From: Paracoccus sp. (in: a-proteobacteria)
GTDB lineage: Bacteria > Pseudomonadota > Alphaproteobacteria > Rhodobacterales > Rhodobacteraceae
Assembly: GCA_030538705.1 (NCBI GenBank)
Contig: JAUNTL010000009.1
Location: forward strand, 1-52,872
DNA length: 52,872 nt
Direction: 5' to 3'
Shown: positions 17,351 through 24,898 of the stretch, piece by piece
Layout of the letters: the number at the start of each line of letters is the position of its first letter
Numbering within the stretch: position 1 is the first letter of the stretch
Notes under the pieces: model-generated
Database searches by the model: none
The model's input: only the letters and a program-made list of their open reading frames with translations
What the model was told of the DNA's origin: nothing
Made by a program: the position numbers and the translations under genes

Positions 17351-17370
17351 TTGCAAATGCATATTTACAA
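17351..17370. promoter_or_regulatory. Probable MarR-type operator, copy B (imperfect inverted repeat)
   Basis: TTGCAAATGCATATTTACAA shows arms TTGnAAAT and ATTTnCAA around a 4-base centre. Its first 17 bases are the exact reverse complement of 5386-5402. An 11-base CAAACTCAAAA element starting at 17368 is shared with the gcdH/lysR gap. Confidence 0.7.
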
Positions 17371-17427
17371 ACTCAAAAGAAACGCGTGAGCCCGGCGGTT
17401 CCTGCCATCCGGGGGGAGGAGGAGAAG

Positions 17428-18510
17428 ATGAAGATCACGGTCATCGGCGGCGGCAACGGCAGTTTCGCAGCGGCGGCAGATATGGTCGAGGCGGGCCATG
17501 ATACGCGCTGGTGGCGGCGCGGCGGCGGGACCGGGGATGTCATCACCCTGACCGACCACACAGGCAGCCGCGAGGTCGCGATTCGCGCAACCGACGATCT
17601 GGCGGCGGCGCTTGACGGGGCCGGGCTGATCATCATTCCGACACCGGCAACCGCGCAGGAGGACATCGCCCGCGCCCTCGCCCCCCATCTGCGCGACGGG
17701 CAGGTGATCTTTCTGCCGCCCGGCACGCTCGGCTCGGTCCGCATGATGCAGATCATCCGCGCGCAAGGCAGCCGCAGCGATATCGCAATCGCCGAAACCG
17801 GCACCCTGCCCTGGCTGGCGCGCAAACAGGGCGCGGACGGGGTGCGGGTGTCGACCCGCGCCTCGCGCCTGCCGACCGGGGTGTTTCCGGCGCGCAAGGC
17901 CGAACAGGCGCTGGCGGTGATCGCGACCGCATTCCCCGGCGTGATCGAGCCTGCGGGCGATGCGCTTTCGGGGGCGCTGATGAATGCCGGGCCGATCATC
18001 CACCCGCCGCTGATCTTGATGAATGCCGGCCCGATCGAGCATTTCGACCGCTGGGATATCCATAACGAGGGCACCCAGCCGGCCATCCGCCGCGTTCATG
18101 ACGCGCTCGATGGCGAGCGGATGGCGCTGCGCGAGGCTCTGGGCTACGGCGCGCCACATTTCCCGCTGCGTGATCATTATGAGACCAGCAACTGGATGTA
18201 TGGCAACCTCGCCCATGACAAGCTGGTCGACAGCGGCGACTGGCATGAAAAGCTCGACCTCACCGATCACCGTTACATGACCGAGGATATCGCCCATGGT
18301 CTGGCATTGCTGGTCTCGGTCGCGGATTGGGCCGGGGTCGATGTGCCGGTGGCGCGCGGGCTTTTGTCGCTGGCCTCGGCGGTGACCGGCAAGGATCTGC
18401 GCGATGGCCCCCGCACGCTGGAGGCGATGGGGCTGGCCGGGCTGAGCCGCGACGAGATGACGGCGCTGCTGCAAGACGGCAACCCCGCCGGCCGGGACAT
18501 CCGGGCATGA
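17428..18510 (+). CDS. NAD/NADP octopine/nopaline dehydrogenase family protein
   Basis: This is a two-domain dehydrogenase of 360 residues. An N-terminal Rossmann domain begins with ITVIGGGNGSFAAAADM, and the C-terminal half resembles the all-helical octopine dehydrogenase domain (NAGPIIHPPLILMNAG, then DHRYMTEDIAHGL). The ATG at 17428 is chosen because GGAGGAGGAG directly precedes it. Such enzymes join or split amino acids and 2-oxoacids reductively (opines), and many bacterial members have no known substrate. It is first in an operon with a 3-hydroxyacyl-CoA dehydrogenase-like gene and a TRAP transporter. Coregulation through the shared operator suggests the substrate belongs to the same pathway, possibly an amino-acid conjugate of the aromatic acid; this is speculative. 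Confidence 0.85.
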   Translation: MKITVIGGGNGSFAAAADMVEAGHDTRWWRRGGGTGDVITLTDHTGSREVAIRATDDLAAALDGAGLIIIPTPATAQEDIARALAPHLRDGQVIFLPPGTLGSVRMMQIIRAQGSRSDIAIAETGTLPWLARKQGADGVRVSTRASRLPTGVFPARKAEQALAVIATAFPGVIEPAGDALSGALMNAGPIIHPPLILMNAGPIEHFDRWDIHNEGTQPAIRRVHDALDGERMALREALGYGAPHFPLRDHYETSNWMYGNLAHDKLVDSGDWHEKLDLTDHRYMTEDIAHGLALLVSVADWAGVDVPVARGLLSLASAVTGKDLRDGPRTLEAMGLAGLSRDEMTALLQDGNPAGRDIRA

Positions 18511-19499
18511 AACGCCCGGTCACCTGCCTGGGCGCGGGGCGCATGGGCAGAGGCATTGCCCATGCCATGGCCCATGGCGGCCATGAGGTCCGGCTGCTGG
18601 ACATGAAGCCCCGCGATCGGGGCGATTTCGACCGCCTCCGTGATGCGGCAATCTCCGAGATCCGCGACAGCCTGACCATGGTCGCCGGGCTGGGTGGCTT
18701 TGATCCCGCGCTTGTCGGGCTGATCATGTCGCGCATCTCGGTCCTGCCGGCGGCGGATGCGGCCAAAGCCTTTGCCGGGGCCGAACTGATCTTTGAGGCA
18801 GTGCCCGAAACGCGCGCCGCCAAAGAGGCCGCCTTTGCCCTGAGCGACGCCCATGCCGGCGATGACGCGATCCTTGCCTCGACCACCTCGACCATTCTGG
18901 CAACCGAGCTGGCGTTGATGACCACGCAGCCCGGCCGCGCGCTGAACGCCCATTGGCTGAACCCCGCCTTTCTGGTGCCACTGGTCGAGATCAGCCCGAA
19001 TGATGACACGGATCCGGCCGTGATCGCGCGGCTGGAACAGATCCTGTCCGACCTTGGCAAGGTGCCGGTGCGCTGCAAGGCATCGCCCGGCTATATCGTG
19101 CCGCGCATTCAGGCACTCGCGATGAATGAGGCCGCCCGGCTGGTGCAGGAAGGCGTGGCAACCCCCGAGGATGTCGACCGCGCCGTGAAATACGGCTTTG
19201 GCCTGCGCTTCGGCGTGCTGGGGCTGCTGGAGTTCATCGACTGGGGCGGCGGGGACATCCTTTATCATGCCAGCCGCTACATGGCCGAGGCGACGGGCGA
19301 GGACCGCTTTTCCGCCCCGGCCATCGTCAATGACAAGATGCAGCGTGGCGAGATCGGCCTGCGCAGCGGCAAGGGGTTCTTTGACCATGCCGGGCGCGAT
19401 CTTGATGCCTATCGCCGCGACCGGCTCGGCGCCTTTCTGAATGCCGTCAGAGAGGCCGGGCTGTGGAACGAACCCGTCACGGCGGCGCCGGAAAAATAA
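18507..19499 (+). CDS. 3-hydroxyacyl-CoA dehydrogenase family protein (single-domain, 330 aa)
   Basis: The NAD-binding motif GAGRMGRGIAHAM starts near residue 9. The catalytic His lies in NAHWLNPAFLVPLVE, and the C-terminal domain follows. The size is that of stand-alone members such as L-carnitine dehydrogenase or lambda-crystallin-like L-gulonate dehydrogenase, not the FadB fusion. The ATG at 18507 overlaps the previous stop. It may oxidise a 3-hydroxy acid or 3-hydroxyacyl-CoA. Its place next to a TRAP transporter and an opine-type enzyme allows a hydroxy-acid substrate, so I would not fix it as a beta-oxidation enzyme. Confidence 0.87.
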   Translation: MKRPVTCLGAGRMGRGIAHAMAHGGHEVRLLDMKPRDRGDFDRLRDAAISEIRDSLTMVAGLGGFDPALVGLIMSRISVLPAADAAKAFAGAELIFEAVPETRAAKEAAFALSDAHAGDDAILASTTSTILATELALMTTQPGRALNAHWLNPAFLVPLVEISPNDDTDPAVIARLEQILSDLGKVPVRCKASPGYIVPRIQALAMNEAARLVQEGVATPEDVDRAVKYGFGLRFGVLGLLEFIDWGGGDILYHASRYMAEATGEDRFSAPAIVNDKMQRGEIGLRSGKGFFDHAGRDLDAYRRDRLGAFLNAVREAGLWNEPVTAAPEK

Positions 19500-19537
19500 G
19501 CCGCCGGACATCAGCAACGACCAACAGGAGAAAACTC

Positions 19538-20530
19538 ATGGACTATCCGCGCAACTTTCTGAACGGGCTGGCCGGCGCCGGACTGGCCCTTTTTGTCGCC
19601 ACGCCGGCCATGGCCGAGACGACGCTGCGGGCGATCGTGGCATTCCCCCAGAACCTCGCCTTTGCCGAGAGCTTCAAGGGGTTTACCGAACTGCTCAATG
19701 AACGCGGCGCCGGTGTCGTGCAGATCCAGATCCTCGGCGGGCCGGAAATGTTCCCGCCCGGCCAGCAGATCGACGCCGTGAACCGTGGCATCGTCGATAT
19801 GCAATACGGCCCGATCACCTATGCCATCGGCACCCTGCCCGAGGCCTATGCCTTTGTCGGCGGGACCGTCGATCCCGTGGAAACCCGCAGCAATGGCGGG
19901 CTTGAGATCATGCGCGAGGCGATGCTGGACAAGCTGGGCGTCTATCTGCTGGGCCGGCCTGACAGTGATATCCGCTTTTATATCTATACCATCGGCGAGC
20001 CAAAGCGGACCGGGGATGGCGGCGTCGATCTGTCGGGCATGCAGCTGCGTTCCCTGCCGATCTATAATGCGTTTTTTGAATCCCTCGGCGCGGTGCCGAT
20101 CTCGGTTCCGGTCCCCGACGTCTATACCGGGCTGGAGCGCAATACCTTTGACGGGCTGGGCTTTCCGCTGATCGGGGTGCAGGATCTGTCATGGGACAAC
20201 TTTCTGAAATACCGCATCGACCCCGGATTTTTTCAGGGTGACCTGACCATCGTGATGAACCCGAAATCATGGGAAAACCTGTCGCCCGAGGCGCAGGAGC
20301 TGCTGACACAGACCGCGGCGGACTGGGAACAGATGTCTGCCGAAGCCTTTGGCACGCAGGCTGGGGAAACCGCCGCCGCGCTTGAGCAAAAAGGCATCAC
20401 GACCGTCACGCTGGAAGGCGAGGCGCGCGAGAAATTCCTCGATGCCGCTTATGACACCTCGTGGCGGGCGCTCGAGGCATCGGGTTCGGCCTATTACGAC
20501 CGGCTGCGCGCCGCCTTCTACGACCGCTGA
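19538..20530 (+). CDS. dctP: TRAP transporter solute-binding protein (second system)
   Basis: This is a periplasmic DctP-family receptor of 330 residues. A Sec signal follows the start (NFLNGLAGAGLALFVATPAMA). The family region DLSGMQLRSLPIYNAFFESLGA contains the conserved arginine. AGGAG at 19526-19530 lies before ATG 19538. It is distant from the first dctP of this window, so the two TRAP systems probably carry different solutes. It is followed 3 bases later by the small permease. Confidence 0.92.
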   Translation: MDYPRNFLNGLAGAGLALFVATPAMAETTLRAIVAFPQNLAFAESFKGFTELLNERGAGVVQIQILGGPEMFPPGQQIDAVNRGIVDMQYGPITYAIGTLPEAYAFVGGTVDPVETRSNGGLEIMREAMLDKLGVYLLGRPDSDIRFYIYTIGEPKRTGDGGVDLSGMQLRSLPIYNAFFESLGAVPISVPVPDVYTGLERNTFDGLGFPLIGVQDLSWDNFLKYRIDPGFFQGDLTIVMNPKSWENLSPEAQELLTQTAADWEQMSAEAFGTQAGETAAALEQKGITTVTLEGEAREKFLDAAYDTSWRALEASGSAYYDRLRAAFYDR

Positions 20531-20533
20531 GCC

Positions 20534-21037
20534 ATGATGCGCATCGTGACAAAAACCTATGACCTGCTGATATTCGGGCTGGCGGGTCTGGCGCTGATGT
20601 CAATCGTGGCGATGGCGGCGCTGATCCTGGGCGATGTCTCGATGCGCTATGCGGGCATCGGCTCGATCCGCGCCTCAAGCACGCTGATCGAATATGCCCT
20701 GCTGTTTTCGACAATGATGGGCGCGCCCTGGCTGGTCCGGCGGCGCGGCCATATCACCGTCACCTCGCTGGTCGACATGCTGCCCGCGGGCGGGCGGCGC
20801 GGGGCGGGGCTGGTGGCACTGGCGGTCTCGATCATCACGCTGGGCATCCTTGGCTGGCGCGCCGCTGTGGTCGCACATCAGAAATGGATGCAGGGCGGAA
20901 TGGATATCCGCTCGATCGCGGTGCCGGACTGGGTGTCCTATGCAATTCTTGCGGCTGGTTTCCTGCTGATGGCGACCGAATGCATCCGTCTGGTCCTGCG
21001 CGGCGAAATCACGCCCGCTGGCGCCGCAGCAAGCTGA
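20534..21037 (+). CDS. dctQ: TRAP transporter small permease (second system)
   Basis: This is a DctQ-type membrane protein of 167 residues with four hydrophobic segments. The LGDVSMRYAGIGSIRASSTLIEYAL region matches the family core. It lies between the binding protein and the large permease in tight spacing. Confidence 0.9.
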   Translation: MMRIVTKTYDLLIFGLAGLALMSIVAMAALILGDVSMRYAGIGSIRASSTLIEYALLFSTMMGAPWLVRRRGHITVTSLVDMLPAGGRRGAGLVALAVSIITLGILGWRAAVVAHQKWMQGGMDIRSIAVPDWVSYAILAAGFLLMATECIRLVLRGEITPAGAAAS

Positions 21038-21049
21038 GGAGCGCGCGCA

Positions 21050-22348
21050 ATGAGCTGGCAGATGGCAGCGCTGATGCTGGGGGGCGGTGTGGTCGCGCTG
21101 ATGGCGCTTGGCACGCCGGTCGTGATCGCCTTTTTCGCGATCAACCTGATCGGGGCGGTGGTGTTCATGGGCGGGCTGGCCGGGATCGACCAGCTGATCG
21201 CCAATGCAACCACCTCGATCACCTCTTTCGCGCTTGTTCCGGTCACGATGTTCATCCTGATGGGCGAGCTTTTGTTCCATACGGGAATGGCGGTACGGGT
21301 CTTTGACGCGCTGGACAAGCTGCTGGGCGCGATCCGGGCGCGGCTGGCCTATCTGACGGTCATCGGGGGCACCCTGTTTGCCACGCTCTCGGGCAGTTCG
21401 ATCGCCAATACCGCGATGCTCGGCTCGACCCTGATGCCGGACATGATCCGGCGCGGCTATCGCAAGAGCCTGATCATGGGGCCGATCGTTGCCACCGGCG
21501 GCATTGCGATGATCATCCCGCCCTCGTCGCTGGCCGTGCTGCTGGGGTCACTGGCCAAGATCAATGTCGGCGCGCTTTTGCTGGCGGGCGTCGTGCCGGG
21601 GCTGGTGCTGGCGGTGATGTATCTCATCATCATCCGGCTGCATGTCTGGATCGACCCCGAGGCCGCGCCGCCGCCCTCGGTCATCAGGGTTCCGACGCGC
21701 GAAAAGCTGCGCGCGCTGATCCGCGATGTGCTGCCCATGGGGCTGGTGATCTTTGCGGTCATCGGGCTGATCATCCTTGGCATCGCCAGCCCGACGGAAT
21801 CGGCGGCCTTTGGCGTGCTGGCGGTGGTGATCCTCGCGCTTGTCTATGGCAGGCTGAACCGCGAGGCGCTGATGCGCGCGCTATGGGGGACATTATCGGT
21901 TTCGGTGATGATGCTGGTCATCATCCTCGCCTCGTCGACATTCTCGCAATTGCTGGCCTTTTCGGGTGCCTCGGCCGGGCTGGTCGGCTGGATGGCGGGG
22001 CTGAACCTCGGGCCGCACGGGATGCTGCTGGCGGTCCTTCTGGTGCTGATCATTCTGGGCATGTTCATGGACCAGCTGTCGATCATGATGCTGACCCTGC
22101 CGGTTTTCATGCCGCTGGTGCTGATGCAGGGGATCGACCCGATCCAGTTCGGCGTCATCATGCTGCTGGCGCTGGAACTCAGCCTGGCGACGCCGCCCTT
22201 CGGGCTGCTGCTGTTCGTGATGATGGGTGTCGCACCCAGGGGCACCACCATCGGCGAGATCGTGCGCGCCTGCCTGCCCTATATCGCCTGTTCGCTGATC
22301 CTGATCCTTGTGCTGATCTGGGTGCCGGGCGTGCTGTTATGGCTGTGA
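21050..22348 (+). CDS. dctM: TRAP transporter large permease (second system)
   Basis: This is a DctM-type permease of 432 residues with about 12 hydrophobic segments. Landmarks are ATLSGSSIANTAMLGSTL, GGIAMIIPPSSLAVLL and LSLATPPFGLLLFVM. GAGGAG lies 8 bases upstream of ATG 21050. It is the last gene of the rightward operon. Downstream is the 218-base gap that carries the gcdH terminator. Confidence 0.93.
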   Translation: MSWQMAALMLGGGVVALMALGTPVVIAFFAINLIGAVVFMGGLAGIDQLIANATTSITSFALVPVTMFILMGELLFHTGMAVRVFDALDKLLGAIRARLAYLTVIGGTLFATLSGSSIANTAMLGSTLMPDMIRRGYRKSLIMGPIVATGGIAMIIPPSSLAVLLGSLAKINVGALLLAGVVPGLVLAVMYLIIIRLHVWIDPEAAPPPSVIRVPTREKLRALIRDVLPMGLVIFAVIGLIILGIASPTESAAFGVLAVVILALVYGRLNREALMRALWGTLSVSVMMLVIILASSTFSQLLAFSGASAGLVGWMAGLNLGPHGMLLAVLLVLIILGMFMDQLSIMMLTLPVFMPLVLMQGIDPIQFGVIMLLALELSLATPPFGLLLFVMMGVAPRGTTIGEIVRACLPYIACSLILILVLIWVPGVLLWL

Positions 22349-22566
22349 CCCCGTAACGAGCGCTGTTGCCCCGGCCGCCAAAAGGGCGGGCAAGATACAA
22401 GGCGCGCCCGGCGGCACCGCATCCCGCGGCCAGGCAAAGGGCCATGTCGCGACCAGACCATCAAAAAGGGGCAAGGCGGGAAATTCCCTGCCTTGCGCCC
22501 CCGCGTGATGGCGAGTCTATCCGTCAGCGGCCCCGGGACAGGCCGCCAAAAACCGCCGGCCGGCGA
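22349..22566. other. Convergent intergenic region between dctM and gcdH
   Basis: This gap has no credible gene. Its only clear feature is the terminator hairpin at 22468-22501, oriented for the leftward gcdH transcript. No good U-tract terminator is seen for the rightward dctM transcript. Confidence 0.7.
22463..22501 (-). terminator. Intrinsic terminator of gcdH
   Basis: On the minus strand a long GC-rich stem (GGGGC/GCCCC outer, AAGGC/GCCTT middle and GGGAA/TTCCC inner pairing, with small bulges) is followed directly by five T residues. This is a classical factor-independent terminator 66 bases after the gcdH stop. Confidence 0.8.
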
Positions 22567-23766
22567 TCAGAAAAACGCCTGCAATCCGGTCTGCGCCCGC
22601 CCGAGGATCAGCGCATGGACGTCATGCGTGCCCTCATATGTGTTCACGGTTTCCAGATTTTGCGCATGGCGCATGACATGAAACTCGATCTGGATGCCGT
22701 TGCCGCCATGCATATCGCGCGCCATCCGCGCGATCTCCAGCGCCTTGCCGCAGTTGTTGCGCTTGACGATCGAGATCATTTCAGGCGCAAAGCGGCCCTC
22801 ATCGAACAGGCGGCCGACGCGCAGGCTGCCTTGCAGGCCAAGCGCGATCTCGGTCTGCATATCGGCCAGCTTTTTCTGGTAAAGCTGCGTCGCGGCCAGC
22901 GGGCGGTTGAACTGATGGCGGTCCAGACCGTATTGACGGGCACGGAACCAGCAATCCTCGGCCGCGCCAAGCGCCCCCCAGGAAATCCCGTAACGCGCGC
23001 GGTTCAGACAGCCGAACGGCCCGCCCATCCCCTCGATTTCGGGCAGGATCGCGTCTTCGGGGATCTCGACATCCTCCATCACGATCTCGCCGGTGATCGA
23101 GGCGCGCAGGCTCAGCTTGCCGTCGATCTTGGGGGCCGACAGACCCTTCATTCCCTTTTCCAGAACAAAGCCGCGGACCTTGCCACCATGGGCATCCGAC
23201 TTGGCCCAGACGACAAAGACATCCGCAATCGGCGCGTTCGAGATCCACATCTTGGACCCATTCAGCACATAGCCGCTATCCGTCTTGCGCGCCCGCGTTT
23301 TCATCCCGCCGGGGTCCGAACCGGCATCCGGCTCGGTCAGGCCAAAGCAGCCGATCCACTCGCCCGAGGCCAGTTTGGGCAGATATTTGCGCCGCTGTGC
23401 GTCGCTGCCATAGGCATAGATCGGAAACATCACCAGCGAGGACTGCACCGACATCATGCTGCGATAACCGCTGTCGATGCGTTCAACCTCGCGCGCAACA
23501 AGGCCATAGGACACATAAGAGGCGCCGACGCCGCCGAACTCTTCGGGCACGGTCACGCCCAAAAGACCCGCCTGCCCCATCTCGGCAAATATCGCCGGAT
23601 CGGTTTCTTCATTGAGATAGGCGTTCTGGACCCGCGGGGCCAGCCGGTCGGCGGCGAATGCGGCCGCGGCATCGCGGATCATCCGCTCTTCCTCGGTCAG
23701 CTGCTCATCCAGCAAGAAAGGGTCGGACCAGGAAAAGGACTGCCCCTTATGCGACGTCGAAGACAT
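22567..23766 (-). CDS. gcdH: Glutaryl-CoA dehydrogenase (decarboxylating)
   Basis: This FAD acyl-CoA dehydrogenase converts glutaryl-CoA to crotonyl-CoA and CO2. It is 399 residues. Diagnostic segments are [17 protein letters not shown], with the substrate-binding Arg, and the catalytic Glu378 in [17 protein letters not shown], which read very like characterised GcdH proteins. A divergent LysR gene lies 103 bases away, and a strong terminator follows. GcdH serves lysine/tryptophan and CoA-dependent aromatic degradation. Here it probably drains the glutaryl-CoA expected from the neighbouring 2-aminobenzoyl-CoA pathway; that link is inference. Confidence 0.94.
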   Translation of the reverse strand: MSSTSHKGQSFSWSDPFLLDEQLTEEERMIRDAAAAFAADRLAPRVQNAYLNEETDPAIFAEMGQAGLLGVTVPEEFGGVGASYVSYGLVAREVERIDSGYRSMMSVQSSLVMFPIYAYGSDAQRRKYLPKLASGEWIGCFGLTEPDAGSDPGGMKTRARKTDSGYVLNGSKMWISNAPIADVFVVWAKSDAHGGKVRGFVLEKGMKGLSAPKIDGKLSLRASITGEIVMEDVEIPEDAILPEIEGMGGPFGCLNRARYGISWGALGAAEDCWFRARQYGLDRHQFNRPLAATQLYQKKLADMQTEIALGLQGSLRVGRLFDEGRFAPEMISIVKRNNCGKALEIARMARDMHGGNGIQIEFHVMRHAQNLETVNTYEGTHDVHALILGRAQTGLQAFF

Positions 23767-23782
23767 GGTATTCCCCCGTTCG

Positions 23783-23804
23783 TTTCAAACTCAAAACATG
23801 TATA
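23783..23804. promoter_or_regulatory. gcdH/lysR divergent control element
   Basis: TTTCAAACTCAAAA at 23783-23796 lies just downstream of a minus-strand -10 (TATACA, the complement of 23799-23804) for gcdH. The 12-base TTTCAAACTCAA is repeated exactly at 24794-24805. Control by the LysR protein encoded next door is likely. Confidence 0.5.
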
Positions 23805-23869
23805 AAGGCTTTGTTCATGCGCAGGGAAGCGGATATCCTCCATGAGATCATGCATTTTGTGAATATTAC

Positions 23870-24793
23870 ATGCGCCCGCGCCGTTTCCTTCCCTCGATGA
23901 GCCTTCTTCTGGCCTTTGAAGCGGTGATGCGCAACCGCACCGTCTCGGACGCGGCGCGCGAACTCAGCCTGACACAGTCAACCGTCAGCCGCCTGATCCG
24001 CACATTGGAAGAGCGGCTCGGACAGGAGTTGTTCTCACGCCAGAAAAAGCGCCTGATCCCGACCGATGCGGCGCTTGCCTATCAGCGTGAACTGGGGCGC
24101 GCGCTTGACATTATCCAGCGCGCCAGCATGGCGGTGACCGCCAACCCCGATGGCGGCAGCCTGTCCCTTGCCGTGCTGCCGACCTTTGGCACACGCTGGC
24201 TGGCCCCGCGTCTGCCGCAATTTCTGTCAGAAAATCCGGGCATTACCGTCAATCTTTCGACCCGGTTCGAACGTTTTGACACATTGGCCGAAAGCTTTGA
24301 TGCCGTCATCCTTTATGGTCAGCCCGACTGGCCGAACATGGGGCGGCTGAAGCTGTTTGACGAACGTCTGACCGCCTGCGCCGCGCCGGATTTTCTGGAC
24401 CGCCACCCTGTCCGCGGGACGCAGGATCTGATCGGGCTGACCCTGTTGCAGCTGGAATCGCGGCCGAGTGAATGGGCAGCCTGGTTCGCCGCCAATGGCC
24501 ACCCCGGTCCGGCGCCACGGGCGGGCATGCTGATGGATCAGTTCGCGATGATGGTGCAGGCGGCCATCGCCGGGCTGGGTGTGGCGCTGCTGCCCGACTA
24601 TCTGGCCCGGATCGAGATCGCCGAGGGCCGGCTCTGTGCGGTGCTGCGCCGCGCGCAGCCCGGCCCCGGCGCCTATTGGCTGGCATGGCCCGAGGACAAG
24701 GCCGAATCGCGGCCGCTTATCGCCTTTCGTGACTGGATTTCGGCGCAGCGCTTTGTCGATACCGGCGATGCCGCACAGGTCGGCGCCGGATAA
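23870..24793 (+). CDS. LysR family regulator (GcvA/GcdR-like)
   Basis: This is a LysR-type regulator of 307 residues. The N-terminal HTH (AARELSLTQSTVSRLIRTLEERLGQELF) is followed by the type-2 periplasmic-binding-like effector domain. I keep the start at 23870, because GcvA-like proteins commonly begin with a short basic leader before LLAFEAV. No clear ribosome site is seen at this or the next ATG (23897). It lies between gcdH (divergent) and the 2-aminobenzoyl-CoA operon (same direction), and both flanking gaps contain the same TTTCAAACTCAA element. It may control both, with glutarate or a CoA-pathway intermediate as effector; this is inference. Confidence 0.88.
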   Translation: MRPRRFLPSMSLLLAFEAVMRNRTVSDAARELSLTQSTVSRLIRTLEERLGQELFSRQKKRLIPTDAALAYQRELGRALDIIQRASMAVTANPDGGSLSLAVLPTFGTRWLAPRLPQFLSENPGITVNLSTRFERFDTLAESFDAVILYGQPDWPNMGRLKLFDERLTACAAPDFLDRHPVRGTQDLIGLTLLQLESRPSEWAAWFAANGHPGPAPRAGMLMDQFAMMVQAAIAGLGVALLPDYLARIEIAEGRLCAVLRRAQPGPGAYWLAWPEDKAESRPLIAFRDWISAQRFVDTGDAAQVGAG

Positions 24794-24822
24794 TTTCAAA
24801 CTCAATTATTTTATGATTGAAA
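24794..24822. promoter_or_regulatory. LysR-type operator upstream of the 2-aminobenzoyl-CoA operon
   Basis: TTTCAA (24794-24799) and TTGAAA (24817-24822) form an inverted repeat across an AT-rich centre, with inner arms TCAAT/ATTGA. It is the second copy of TTTCAAACTCAA. A possible -10 (TGTAAT, 24837-24842) follows. Confidence 0.55.
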
Positions 24823-24898
24823 TATATCGGACCAGATGTAATGCTTTTCCCATCAGGCGGCCGCGCCCGTGCCGCATATGACAGCAGGAAGGCCACGA

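Noticed and set aside
22366-23805. Plus-strand open frame of about 480 codons through the gcdH gene
   Set aside because: It crosses the gcdH terminator hairpin and is antisense to a gene with unmistakable GcdH motifs.
23841-23869. ATGCATTTTGTGAATATTACAT as a third copy of the 17-base element
   Set aside because: Only ATGCATTT aligns without gaps. Similarity is no better than expected for an AT-rich stretch.
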